Of a stretch of 64,000 nucleotides of DNA, positions 11,031-21,600 are shown piece after piece. This DNA is from Cordylochernes scorpioides (lineage: Eukaryota > Arthropoda > Arachnida > Pseudoscorpiones > Chernetidae). The translations under genes were made by a program, and so were the position numbers. Positions within the stretch are counted from its first letter, which is position 1; each line of letters opens with the position of its first letter. The notes beneath the pieces are model-generated. The model was given only the letters and a program-made list of their open reading frames with translations, made no database searches and was not told the origin of the DNA. The stretch covers positions 4,496,909 through 4,560,908 of the forward strand of contig CP092880.1 in NCBI GenBank assembly GCA_030710605.1, written 5' to 3'.

Positions 11031-11603
11031 CTGGAGAAAGGTTACTTTTTCTTGACAGATTATTTACTTTTCTAAGCCAGCTAGCCTACCTTAGATATCC
11101 GACGAAAGAAGGTCGGGTATAGGACCAAATCGCCATTTCTTTGAGATTCTCCGAGCCAAGAAGACGGCAAGATAATGGTATAGGTTACTAGGAGCAGCAG
11201 ACTTACCTCGAGGGAAACAATTGAACCATTGTGCTGAAAGCTTGTGCTACCAAAATAGGATGCCATCTACAATACCTCATGTACAGGTAAAGATGACCAG
11301 GATGGTAAAATGATCCATCTCTCTCTATCATAGTTTGTAAGAAGAAATGACATTTCTCAACTAGAATCGTATCATATTTCATCGATGTTTTGACAAAAAT
11401 TACCAATATGTTCGGATATATATAGAAATAAAGATAAGATTTTGAGTCAAAAGGCGATCCATGATCTACAATATTTTGTAAATTAAATTCACTGTGCAAT
11501 AAATTGATAAAGAGGGAGCAATCTCTCGAAATATTTTGAGAAAAAAATTTTTTTTTTTCTTTACAGATCCAGGTACGCCCTTTTATATAAATATAAAATT
11601 GTC
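11031..11603. other. No recognised gene
   Basis: A 134-codon minus ORF (11203-11607) has no recognisable domain and ends in a poly-T/A tract. It is probably chance. Confidence 0.45.
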
Positions 11604-11720
11604 CCAAAAGTTCGTGTTTTTCTTAAAACGTTTTTATTATTACTTAGCGAATAATATTTTTATAATAATATATAAATTAAAATATAAAATCTGGAAGAGA
11701 TATTTGTCGAATTTTTAACC
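11604..11720 (+). mobile_element. Mariner-like element left-end fragment
   Basis: TTGTCCCAAAAGTTCGTGTT then CTTAAAACGTTTTTATTATT matches the ends at 3720 and 53346 (inverted). The corresponding right end is not visible, so the copy is partial. From 11721 to 12017 I recognise nothing; the 61-73 codon ORFs there are unassigned. Confidence 0.55.
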
Positions 11721-12017
11721 AAGAAATTTGAAATTTACAGTTTCTGGGCAAAAATAGTTGTTTTTTTTAAGTCAGAAAATGATTATGACAATATTGCTGT
11801 ATCATGTTTAATGATGAAATACAAAATTACATCAGGAAAAATTCCAAAAAGAAGAGACCATGGGGGAAGCCAGTTCATTTTTAGTATGCAGGAACAAAAT
11901 TGTAACAGAAAAACATTCATTCAAGCAGAATACACAAAGCCAGATCATCTCTCTATAAAAATATCGCTTTTCAGACACAAAGTTTGGAGCGGGACGTTTC
12001 ACAAGAGTTACATCCAC

Positions 12018-12105
12018 GGCGCCACTTTATAATTGTAACGAATAGTATTTGAATAAAAACATTCAATCGGGTGAAACCCGGGCGTTGCCAGGGTCATTCG
12101 GCTAG
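12018..12105 (+). mobile_element. Helitron-like element, 3' end only
   Basis: GGCGCCACTTTATAATTGTAA through the hairpin region (here with a broken stem, GGGCGTTGCCAGG) and TCATTCGGCTAG, then host T. It matches the last 90 bp of the three longer copies; the 5' part is missing or replaced. Confidence 0.65.
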
Positions 12106-12304
12106 TATATGATAAATATTTAATTAAGTATATTTTATTTTTCTTTAAAATATCAAATATTTATCGAGAAGCTGTGTATTGGATCATACTTTCCTTGATA
12201 TCCAGTACTCTACTTCGTGCATGGCAAAGTCAAATTCATCTGAGTCATTGGCGTACAGCCTCTCAAAAAATATTTGAATTTTAAAGAAAAACATGTTAGA
12301 TTAA

Positions 12305-12890
12305 ACTGGCGAAACCATTGGGAGGTTTCACCATTGATGAGCCAGGCCCTCCCATTAATTTTTCCATTACAGTAAGGGCAGTAGATATTGTTTATTTTTA
12401 AAAAGAATCATACGCGTCTATAATAGTTTCGAATTTTCATAACAGATGGCGCGCTAATGCATCATAATATATTAGTTCATATTTATTCCGATAGATGGCA
12501 GTTGTCGTCATGAAATTCAAGTTGCATAATTAGGCAGTTGTATTTGTCACAAAGATATCTCCCTTATTGACATATTTACACTAGAAACAGAAAATATGCA
12601 ATTCACCATGATATGAAAGAAAGATTTAAGAATTTCTCGGTTTCTATCATTTGTTTAATACAATTCCATTGAGTTTACGTGAATGATTTGAATGTATTTG
12701 AACAGTTATGTATTTTATTGTTTGTTTATAAGCATCATGCTTATATTTACAAACGAGAACTATAAGATAGAGAACAAAAATATAAATAACTTTATGATAA
12801 AAAAATTTGAATACGTTTTGGGAATAAATCTATACAAATTAAAAATCGTATTTTTTCGTCTTTAACAATGTTCGAATCGGTAAAAGTGTA
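12305..12890 (-). repeat. Dispersed repeat, copy 2, inverted to 1990-2575
   Basis: Shares long matching stretches with the reverse complement of 1990-2575, for example GGCGCGCTAATGCATCATAA and GTTGCATAATTAGGCAGTTG. Divergence is modest, with small indels. Together the two make a roughly 10-kb spaced inverted repeat, best read as independent insertions of one family. Confidence 0.75.
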
Positions 12891-13059
12891 AAATCATAAT
12901 ACTTTATTTGTTTTTTATTTATAAAGTAAGATTTTTTAATTATAATTCTTAATGCAATCCATAGTATCCAAGACGGTATATAAATGACAAAGTCATCATT
13001 AACCTCTATGAGGTTCACTTTTGCTCATTCAGGACAACCATGACACAAACTAATAAATA

Positions 13060-13397
13060 AAAAAAGGCATATCCTGACCAGGAGTACATGTGCTTTACAG
13101 AAGGCAGAGCGCCATCTATTGGAACAGAAATCAACTAAACATTGATTTGGAACAGGCTAAATCAATAAACAGAAGGTAATAAGACCAAATCCAAATAAAT
13201 AAATAGTGTGTGACGTTTCAGCGTTGTTACCATCTTCAGACAAATCCATTCAGTACTTTTGTCTGAAGATGGTAACAACGCTGTTACCAATACATCACAC
13301 ACTATTTCAAAATCAATGTTTAGTTGATTTCTGTCCCACTAGATAGCACTCTGCCATCTGAAAAGCACATGTGCTACTGGTCAGGATATGCCTTTTT
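13060..13397. mobile_element. Foldback Penelope-like insertion with hammerhead-like motifs
   Basis: Two arms of about 150 bp face each other: the left starts AAAAAGGCATATCCTGACCA, the right ends TGGTCAGGATATGCC. Next to the centre, each arm holds CTGAAGATGGTAACAACGCT (plus from 13264, minus within 13212-13245), with GAAACGTC following only in the left-arm copy. CTGANGA plus GAAAC is the hammerhead core, but stem II is weak. Related single-arm copies lie at 14062-14431 and 41350-41808. Penelope-like identity is inferred from that family's known hammerheads and inverted/direct terminal units. Confidence 0.55.
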
Positions 13398-13478
13398 TAT
13401 TTTTAATATCAACACCTGACCTTTTTATTTTTAATATCAACACCTGACCTTTTTATTTTTTCTATTATTTTTAACATA

Positions 13479-13751
13479 CACCCATACCTCGCTTTGCGTC
13501 GGGGTTATGTTCAAAAAAAAAAAAAAAAACACGACGCAAATTGAAACGACGCAAAGTGAAAATAAAATTTTGATGGCATGGCCAATTAAAAACAAAGGTG
13601 TTGCCATATTTTAGGAAAAAGGATTTTAAAAAAAAATTAAAGACTCGAATCCAAAACAACGCAACTTCGAAAATCTAACGACGCACAGTGAAAATCAGCA
13701 AAAATTAAGCAGCGACGCAACTTCGAAAAAACGCAAAGCGAAGTATTGGTG
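13479..13751. mobile_element. MITE with CACCMATAC terminal inverted repeats
   Basis: The left end CACCCATACCTCGCTTTGCG and the inverted right end CGCAAAGCGAAGTATTGGTG are flanked by TA on both sides. It is 273 bp. The interior has several short ACGACGCAA-type subrepeats echoing the terminus. Non-coding. Confidence 0.85.
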
Positions 13752-14061
13752 TATTAATAAATATATTAATTATAGACATTGTTATCTATTGGAATAAACA
13801 CCAATTAAACGTGTTTAATTTCATGTTTTTCAACCTTTTTATAGTTATAATATTGTGTATGTGGCATTAATATGAAGACACACACACAATGATTATACTT
13901 TCTAAAGATTTCAAGTATAATTATAACATTAAAATAGTAAAATTGTTTTGTTTTTTAAATTACTACATAGGTGTATTAAATTAGTAAATTATTTGCCATA
14001 TCATTATGAATTTAGAATGATGAAAATATCAAATTTAGCATTACAAATCATATTTAAAAAT

Positions 14062-14431
14062 AAAAAAGGCATATCCTGACCAAGCCTAAATCCGGTCTAA
14101 CCTGCCTCTTCCCTAACGAAGAGATCCTGTCCCTAGCCTCTCCACCCTGGTCATAGTGGTTTTATATATTCCGCTTTACACGGCCATTGGGGCTCAAAAT
14201 TCATTTATTTTGGTTAGCAGCCCCGTAAATAAAGATATTTTCTCCATCCTGACCAGGAACACATGTGCTTTTCATAAGACAGAGCACCATCTAGTGGAAC
14301 AGAAATAAACTAAACATTGATTTAGCTTGTTCTTTGATATTTGGTCAACCCAATTTCTTGATAAATCAAGAAAAGCCATTCACGAACGCGTTTCACGCAT
14401 GTTGGCGCTCGTCATCGTGGAGTATAGTATG
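14062..14431 (-). mobile_element. Penelope-like arm interrupted by a short insertion
   Basis: The arm AAAAAGGCATATCCTGACCA (14063-14085) is interrupted, then resumes at CATCCTGACCAGGAACACAT (about 14248), with ATCCTGACCA duplicated at the breakpoints. The insert (14086-14247) ends AATAAAGATATTTTCTCC, like a retroposed 3' end. The arm carries the ...GCACCATCTAGTGGAACAG block shared with 13095 and 41408 (GCGCCATCTATCGG) and finishes in a degenerate hammerhead (14379-14424). Confidence 0.6.
14379..14424 (-). ncRNA. Degenerate hammerhead ribozyme
   Basis: On the minus strand: a CACGA arm, TGACGAG, a short GCGC..TGCG-type stem II with loop CAACA, GAAAC and GCGTTCGTG. Compared with the complete copy at 41500-41541, the first core C is A and the cleavage triplet GTC is GTT. 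It is probably inactive. Confidence 0.55.
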
Positions 14432-14933
14432 TATAGAATTCTTGGCAGCGATCTTCTTTGTATATATCATTGAATCCCTCTCTGTATTTTTTGTATAGTT
14501 TGAATATTTGGAAGTTATTTGCTAATAAAATTGACGACAGCAATTGACGACATAAAATTGTGTGACAGCATTCAAGTTTCAAACAAGCTATTCTTTTACG
14601 AAATGAAGTTTTTCCTTATTTTTATTACATGAATTCCGACATTCCTGTAGAAATTTAGAATGGTGTGAGAAAGTGTCTAGTTTATCAACTGTGTGGAAAC
14701 TACCAGAAATTCTACAATAGAATCTTGGCCGTAAGGACAATTTCATTCCAGTAAGGATAGTAGAAGGTGAAAACTAAAAATTTCTAAAGATATATGTTTC
14801 TTTTTTTTTTTAATTTTAATTCTTAAATTTCTAGCTGGCTTAGAAGGGCTTTCATTCCCGTAAGCTAAAGATTTGAAGTAAAATTTTATAAAAGAAACTT
14901 AAACCTTGGGGAAAAGCCTTATGTTTTCATCCT
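14432..14933. other. No recognised feature
   Basis: AT-rich sequence. The pairs AATTGACGACA and GTAAGGACA/GTAAGGATA suggest small duplications only. No gene. Confidence 0.45.
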
Positions 14934-14951
14934 TAATATTCATACAAAGGA

Positions 14952-15468
14952 ATATTAAGAACTGCGATAGAGCACACAAACAATACAAAATGACTTAACA
15001 AGAATAACCCAATCAAAGTTATATTCTCACTATAGAGATATATATACAACGTTTACCACCGAAGAATATTTCTTAAGTGAACTCCCTTTTCCTGTCATCA
15101 GATTAATCGCACAATTTAGAACTCTTTCAATTTTTTTCAGAGAACACCATCTGATTTTATTGAGGCGTGAAGACCTGAAATGCACTATCTGTGGATCAGA
15201 AATAACAACGGAGATGTTGCACTACTTATTTGACTGTGCTGCTCTGTCTGAGGAAAGACGAAAACTAAATGATAAAACGGGGCAACTTTGTCCTTCATTT
15301 CCGGCACTAATTCATGAAATATCAAAAAATAGGTATATAGCGGTGGCGATATTTGGATTCCACAAGACTATATCCCGGAAAAAGGCCACACAGTGTTCTC
15401 CCCGTCCCTTGTGAACTGGCGAATCCTGTATAGGGCGAGAGGCCCTAAATAAAGGCTTTTTGTTGTTG
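14952..15468 (+). mobile_element. 5'-truncated LINE with 18-bp target duplication
   Basis: The insert is bracketed by TAATATTCATACAAAGGA at 14934-14951 and 15469-15486. It encodes the end of a LINE ORF2 and ends with AATAAAGGCTTTTTGTTGTTG, a polyadenylation-like motif plus a TTG microsatellite tail. The perfect 18-bp duplication shows target-primed reverse transcription and a fairly young event. Confidence 0.85.
15160..15414 (+). pseudogene. LINE ORF2 C-terminal fragment (CCHC-like finger)
   Basis: The frame reads LKCTICGSEITTEMLHYLFD followed by CAALSEERRKL, the C-x2-C...H-x4-C finger that closes many Jockey/I-group LINE polyproteins. A related fragment (CYFCNAVIKDNLVHYLFHC) lies at 58095-58330. 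The frame is open further upstream through TEEYFLSELPFPVIRLIAQF (about 15062-15121), with weak conservation. The reverse transcriptase is absent. The copy is a non-functional fragment. Confidence 0.75.
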
Positions 15469-15487
15469 TAATATTCATACAAAGGAT

Positions 15488-15782
15488 TTTTTTTTAACAG
15501 AAAAAAGTGTCCAATGCGGGAATCGAACCCGGGTCGTGGTGGTCGAAAACCAAACGGTTTAGCCAACCTTCCACCGACCCCCTATTTTTGGGGGGGAGAA
15601 GTCCGACCACACCTTCCTGCGGTCCCCCCTGGACCCTTGGGATATTCGACCAAATTCTGGTTCGTTTCCAAGGTCACTAACATGGCAACGGCACCCATTT
15701 TCCAATGAAGAGATAGTGGATATTGCTGCTGCTGGGATAGAGATGTATGGAGACATCTGAGGCACTTCTTTGGACACGACAA
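15488..15782 (-). mobile_element. SINE-like composite insertion with tRNA-like region
   Basis: The duplication ACAAAGGATT (15479-15488 region) recurs as ACAAAGGATTA at about 15785. Read on the minus strand, it contains GGTTGGCTAAACCG (A-box-like) and GGGTTCGATTCCCGC (B-box), followed by an A-rich end. About 190 bp of unrelated sequence precedes the tRNA-like part. Either this is a different SINE arrangement or a tRNA-head SINE sits in another fragment. It lands at the edge of the target duplication of the preceding LINE. Confidence 0.6.
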
Positions 15783-15789
15783 CAACAAA

Positions 15790-16018
15790 GGATTATTTTA
15801 TTGAAAAGGATAGTAGAATTTTTGTATCATTTGTAAAATAAGCGTTCTTGCTTAGTGGAATTATTTCTTGTAATGACAATACAATATCCAACATTATGAT
15901 ATCTTTTGAGAAAAAAAACTTTATATATTTGCTGATTTCAAATGTGATGCATAAGCACGCTCCATCTATATTTAAAAATATATATGTATATTTAAAGTAA
16001 GATAACCATCCAAAAATA
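15790..16018. other. No recognised feature
   Basis: AT-rich spacer between the SINE composite and the next ACTCATGG array. Confidence 0.45.
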
Positions 16019-16600
16019 CACTCATTTACAAAACTTAAGTACAAAACTTACGGTATATCTGGATTTAGACAATAACTCTGAAAGATACACTCATGGACAA
16101 AACTTAAAGAAGTTGTACCTTTTAGCATGTATATCTGGATTCAGACAATAAATCTGAAAGATGCACTCGTGGACAAAACTTAAAGAAGTTGTACCTTTTA
16201 GCATGTATATCTGGATTCAGACAATAACTCTGAAAGATACACTCATGGACAAAACTTAAGGAAGTTGTACCTTTTAGCATGTATATCTGGATTCAGACAA
16301 TAACTCTGAAAGATACACTCATGGACAAAACTTAAGAAAGTTGTACCTTTTAGCATGTATATCTGGATTCAGACAATAACTGTGAGAGATACACTCATGG
16401 ACAAAACTTAAGAAAGTTGTACCTTCTAGCATGTATATCGGGATTCAAACAATAACTCTGAAAGATACACTCATGGACAAAACTTAAGGAAATTGTACCT
16501 TTTAGCATCTATATCGGTATTAAGACAATAACTCTGAAAGATATTACAGTGACCTTTATTGAAGACACACGAGATAACCAAGTGTGAACAGAATTGCCTT
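16019..16600 (+). mobile_element. ACTCATGG-family tandem array
   Basis: Seven 76-bp arm units, most with the variant CATGTATATCTGGATTCAG, followed by the GACCTTTATTGAAGACACAC core. The expected inverted end is displaced to 16845-16890 by an intervening foldback insertion. Confidence 0.75.
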
Positions 16601-16604
16601 TCTT

Positions 16605-16838
16605 ATTCTTCAAATTAAAGACACTTTGGCTAGTAAATATTTTTATTAGTGTTTTAACGCTTTGCCAAATGTTTTAATTTTTGTTCGATCCACACGAGGA
16701 CAAAAGATTTTTTGTCGAAATGTCGAGACAATAAAAAATATTTACTGGCAGAAGTATCTTTAATTTAAAGAACTATGAATGTTGGACAGGCAGCTTCAAT
16801 CTTTACGTGAATTGTCTTTGTTTCATTTTTAGAAAGTA
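16605..16838. mobile_element. Foldback insertion, degenerate hammerhead-like, inside ACTCATGG element
   Basis: The arms TTGGCTAGTAAATATTTTTA (left) and AAATATTTACTGGCAGAAG (right) are imperfect inverses. The plus strand holds CACACGAGGACAAAAG...TTTTGTCGAAATGTCGAG, a diverged form of the hairpin/GAAAC motif at 17880-18020. It continues into TATGAATGTTGGACAGGCAGC, also present at 18070 and 59590. It separates the core and right end of an ACTCATGG element, so it inserted later. Confidence 0.6.
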
Positions 16839-16892
16839 GATGAGCAGACATCAAAGATGTTCTACTTTCTTAAATTTTGTCCATGAGTGTAG
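16839..16892 (-). mobile_element. Right end of the interrupted ACTCATGG element
   Basis: GTTCTACTTTCTTAAATTTT then GTCCATGAGTGTAG is the inverted end completing the element that began at 16019. Confidence 0.65.
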
Positions 16893-17310
16893 TTTGTTCA
16901 TAGTTCTGAGTATCTCAGTTGAGGAGGACTTACCACTTTAACTTCTAGCGGTTCCATTTTGATTCGTCAATAACAACAATAATAAATGATGTTTATCTTA
17001 CTACAGTCAACACTCGTTTGTCGCTAATTCTTTTTAACAAATTCGCCTCAGTACTCTGTTAAATTATATCTACCAACATGTATTCAGTGAATTAAAGATA
17101 TTTTTTAATGGAAACCAGTTGTTGAATTGAATAATCAAAATTCCCAGTACGAGTGTTACAACCTTCAACATCTATTAGTATTATAAGCTAGCGCGAAAAC
17201 AAGAACAAATTTAGCCGAAATAAATAAGTTTTTAAATACATATAGAATTTATAAGCTAATAACATAACAAAATTTCAAAAATTTCTAATTAAATCAGAAT
17301 ATTATATATA
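16893..17310. other. No recognised feature
   Basis: AT-rich, unassigned sequence without coding potential. Confidence 0.45.
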
Positions 17311-17485
17311 CAGTAGAACCTCCCTGTAAAGGACAACACCTAATTACAGAGCCAAAGTGTCCTTTAGGGAGAGGTATCCTCTTACCGGAGCGTTGCTAAC
17401 TAGTAAAAATGGTAATTTCACAAATGAAAACTTGTGGAGAGATGTCCTCTAGCATGAATGATCTCTCATGGAAGTTGTTCTATTG
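17311..17485. mobile_element. pogo/Tigger-like MITE
   Basis: CAGTAGAACCTCCCTGTAAA at the left and a diverged inverse (GGAAGTTGTTCTATTG) at the right, with TA on both sides. Same family as 503-742 but inverted internally relative to it and without the internal duplication. Confidence 0.8.
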
Positions 17486-17563
17486 TATATATTGTCAATA
17501 ATTAATTTTTACTATTAACCGATTTTATATTAAATATCTATAATAACAAAATTTTAAAATAAT

Positions 17564-17738
17564 TTTAAAGAGACAAGGGTCACCTCTCCCGTCAAAATAG
17601 ACGTCTAAAACCAGACGCCATCTATTGAGCGTCGCCGCAAACTAGCGGCCTCGGGTCGGTGACAAAGCGACGGTCAATAGATGGCGTCTGGTTTTAGACG
17701 TCTATTTTGACGGGAGAGGCGACCCTTGTCTCTTTAAA
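17564..17738. mobile_element. Hairpin MITE with about 70-bp near-perfect arms
   Basis: TTTAAAGAGACAAGGGTC...GACCCTTGTCTCTTTAAA forms arms that continue through CGTCAAAATAGACGTCTAAA and CCAGACGCCATCTATTGA, each exactly mirrored. The loop is only about 30 bp (GCCGCAAACTAGCGGCCTCG...). Arm mismatches are a single base or so (CACC versus GGCG), so the element is young or kept uniform. No coding capacity. Confidence 0.85.
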
Positions 17739-17826
17739 TCAATTTCCTCCCGGCAAAATTTCCATCTAAATTTTAAATAATAAACAATATATTAATATTT
17801 TATTTTTGAATAATTATGACTGGATA

Positions 17827-18107
17827 GTTCTTGAAAATAAATATACTTCGGCTAGTAAATCTTTTTATTGTCTCAACGTTTCGACAAAAATCTTTTGTCC
17901 TCGTCAGGAGCAAACAAAAATTAAAACATTTGGGAAAACGTTAAAAATTATTCTTAACGCTTTGCCAAATGTTTTAATTTTTGTTCGCTTCTGACGAGGA
18001 CAAAAGATTTTTGTTGAAACGTCGAGATAATAAAAAGATTTACTGGAAGAAGTATCTTTAATTTGAATAACTATGAATGCCGGCCAGGCAGCCTCTATCT
18101 TTATGAT
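17827..18107. mobile_element. Foldback Penelope-like insertion with 10-bp target duplication
   Basis: The target duplication TGACTGGATA is at 17817-17826 and 18108-18117. The inner arms are inverted: ACTTCGGCTAGTAAATC...and GATTTACTGGAAGAAGT. Both carry CTGACGAGGACAAAAG...TTTTGT.GAAACGT(C/T), minus at 17867-17908 and plus at 17991-18028. CTGACGA fits CTGANGA, stem II (GACAAAA/TTTTGTC) is strong and GAAAC follows, but stem III is reduced to ACGT. No protein is encoded. The tip-to-tip arrangement and variable target duplication fit Penelope-like insertions (inference). Confidence 0.65.
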
Positions 18108-18124
18108 TGACTGGATAATTGGCG

Positions 18125-18330
18125 ACTTTAGTACGTCTTCTTCTTCTTTCTTATCTCAAAGCCATGATAATCATGGTGGGTAGTTAGCGACTGCTTTTAC
18201 TGTAAGTGCACCACATGTCTACACATGTGAAAAGCAGTTCGACTTTGCACTTACAAATGTGCCAGAGCCCCGTTTGGTTACTTGCACTCGCTGGTGGGGT
18301 TGGACTTTTGCAAGAACTTTAGTACGTGGC
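18125..18330 (-). mobile_element. SINE body with LINE-type tail
   Basis: A reverse-complement SINE body (GCAGTCGCTAACTACCCACC, GTGCAAAGTCGAACTGC) whose 3' tail (TTCTTCTTCTTTCTTATCTC on plus) is the same GAGATAAGAAAGAAGAAG tail found on the LINE 3' ends. The shared tail suggests, but does not prove, which LINE mobilised this SINE. Confidence 0.7.
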
Positions 18331-18659
18331 TCCAGGAATCCAGGTCACCTCAAAAGAGAAAGAATAACACTTATCTAATAGTTGTTGCTATATTTATATA
18401 TATTTATAACACTATGTGAGCTATAGTCACCCGTATATATGCAAAAAGGAAAATTAGATCTCAGGGCAAAGAGTTCCTTTATTTTGAGTTGTTTTAAATT
18501 TTCGAGCAAAATTTCTTCAAAGGGTAAATCCAAAAACAATTGAAGAGAGATATCATCGAGAGTTGATCAGATTATATTATAGATGATAATATATATAACA
18601 AATATGTAGCTATAATATAGTCTGAACCACGCCCGATTTATCATCGTTTGTTTGGTCCG
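18331..18659. other. No recognised feature
   Basis: AT-rich flank of the following minisatellite; nothing identified. Confidence 0.45.
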
Positions 18660-21600
18660 CACAGGCGAACCTACACGGAGAGTGTGAGCAGATACACGGA
18701 GAGTGTGAGCACATAAACAGAGAGTGTCCGCTCAGGCGAAACTACACGGAGAGTGTGAGCACATACACGGAGAGTGTACCACACATACACGGAGAATATT
18801 AACACAGGCGAAGCTATACGGAGAGTGTACCACACAGGCGAACCTACACGGAGAGTGTACCACACAGGCGAACCTACACGGAGAGTGTGAGCACATACAC
18901 GGAGAGTGCACCACACAGGCGAACCTACACGGAGAGTGTACCACACAGGCGAACCTACACGGAGAGTGTGAGCACATACACGGAGAGTGTACCACACAGG
19001 CGAACCTACACGGAGAGTGTACCACACAGGCGAACCTACACGGAGAGTGTGAGCACATACACGGAGAGTGCACCACACAGGCGAACCTACACGGAGAGTG
19101 TACCACACAGGCGAACCTACACGGAGAGTGTGAGCACATACACGGAGAGTGTACCACACAGGCGAACCTACACGGAGAGTGTACCACACAGGCGAAGCTA
19201 CACGGAGAGTGTACCACACAGGCGAACCTACACGGAGAGTGTACCACACAGGCGAACCTACACGGAGAGTGTGAGCACAGGCGAACCTACACGGAGAGTG
19301 TGAGCACATACACGGAGAGTGCACCACACAGGCGAACCTACACGGAGAGTGTACCACACAGGCGAACCTACACGGAGAGTGTACCACACAGGCGAACCTA
19401 CACGGAGAGTGTGAGCACATACACGGAGAGTGTACCACACAGGCGAAGCTACACGGAGAGTGTACCACACAGGCGAACCTACACGGAGAGTGTACCACAC
19501 AGGCGAACCTACACGGAGAGTGTACCACACAGGCGAACCTACACGGAGAGTGTACCACACAGGCGAACCTACACGGAGAGTGTGAGCACATACACGGAGA
19601 GTGCACCACACAGGCGAACCTACACGGAGAGTGTACCACACAGGCGAACCTACACGGAGAGTGTACCACACAGGCGAACCTACACGGAGAGTGTACCACA
19701 CAGGCGAAGCTACACGGAGAGTGTACCACACAGGCGAACCTACACGGAGAGTGTACCACACAGGCGAACCTACACGGAGAGTGTGAGCACATACACGGAG
19801 AGTGTACCACACAGGCGATCCTACACGGAGAGTGTACCACACAGGCGAACCTACACGGAGAGTGTACCACACAGGCGAACCTACACGGAGAGTGTACCAC
19901 ACAGGCGAACCTACACGGAGAGTGTACCACACAGGCGAACCTACACGGAGAGTGTACCACACAGGCGAAGCTACACGGAGAGTGTACCACACAGGCGAAC
20001 CTACACGGAGAGTGTACCACACAGGCGAACCTACACGGAGAGTGTACCACACAGGCGAACCTACACGGAGAGTGTACCACACAGGCGAACCTACACGGAG
20101 AGTGTACCACACAGGCGAAGCTACACGGAGAGTGTACCACACAGGCGAACCTACACGGAGAGTGTACCACACAGGCGAACCTACACGGAGAGTGTACCAC
20201 ACAGGCGAACCTACACGGAGAGTGTACCACACAGGCGAACCTACACGGGGAGTGTGAGCACATACACGGAGAGTGTACCACACAGGCGATCCTACACGGA
20301 GAGTGTACCACACAGGCGAAGCTACACGGAGAGTGTACCACACAGGCGAACCTACACGGAGAGTGTACCACACAGGCGAACCTACACGGAGAGTGTACCA
20401 CACAGGCGAACCTACACGGAGAGTGTACCACACAGGCGAACCTACACGGGGAGTGTGAGCACATACACGGAGAGTGTACCACACAGGCGATCCTACACGG
20501 AGAGTGTACCACACAGGCGAACCTACACGGAGAGTGTACCACACAGGCGAACCTACACGGAGAGTGTGAGCAAATACACGGAGAGTGTACCACACAGGCG
20601 AACCTACACGGAGAGTGCACCACACAGGCGAACCTACACGGAGAGTGTACCACACAGGCGAACCTACACGGAGAGTGTACCACACAGGCGAACCTACACG
20701 GAGAGTGTACCACACAGGCGAACCTACACGGAGAGTGTGAGCACATACACGGAGAGTGTACCACACAGGCGAACCTACACGGAGAGTGTGAGCACATACA
20801 CGGAGAGTGTACCACACAGGCGATCCTACACGGAGAGTGTACCACACAGGCGAACCTACACGGAGAGTGTACCACACAGGCGATCCTACACGGAGAGTGT
20901 ACCACACAGGCGAACCTACACGGAGAGTGTACCACACAGGCGAACCTACACGGAGAGTGTACCACACAGGCGAACCTACACGGAGAGTGTGAGCACATAC
21001 ACGGAGAGTGTACCACACAGGCGAACCTACACGGAGAGTGTGAGCACATACACGGAGAGTGTACCACACAGGCGATCCTACACGGAGAGTGTACCACACA
21101 GGCGAACCTACACGGAGAGTGTACCACACAGGCGAACCTACACGGAGAGTGTGAGCACATACACGGAGAGTGTACCACACAGGCGAACCTACACGGAGAG
21201 TGCACCGCACAGGCGAACCTACACGGAGAGTGTACCACACAGGCGAACCTACACGGAGAGTGTACCACACAGGCGAACCTACACGGAGAGTGCACCACAC
21301 AGGCGATCCTACATGAAGAGTGTCCGCTCAGGCGATCCTACATGAAGAGTGTCCGCTCAGGCGATCCTACACGGAGAGTGTACCACACAGGCGATCCTAC
21401 ATGAAGAGTGTCCGCTCAGGCGATCCTACACGGAGAGTGTACCACACAGGCGATCCTACATGAAGAGTGTCCGCTCAGGCGATCCTACACGGAGAGTGTA
21501 CCACACAGGCGATCCTACATGAAGAGTGTCCGCTCAGGCGATCCTACACGGAGAGTGTACCACACAGGCGATCCTACATGAAGAGTGTCCGCTCAGGCGA

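Noticed and set aside
11203-11607. 134-codon minus ORF
   Set aside because: AT-rich, no domain, no repeat-family match; consistent with chance.
13264-13300. Active hammerhead ribozyme at CTGAAGATGG...GCTG
   Set aside because: Core spacing is right but stem II does not pair well and the plus copy lacks GAAAC; listed only as hammerhead-like.
15517-15587. Functional tRNA gene (minus strand)
   Set aside because: B-box is good but the rest does not fold into a proper tRNA cloverleaf by eye, and the same sequence heads SINE copies at 56.4 and 56.9 kb.
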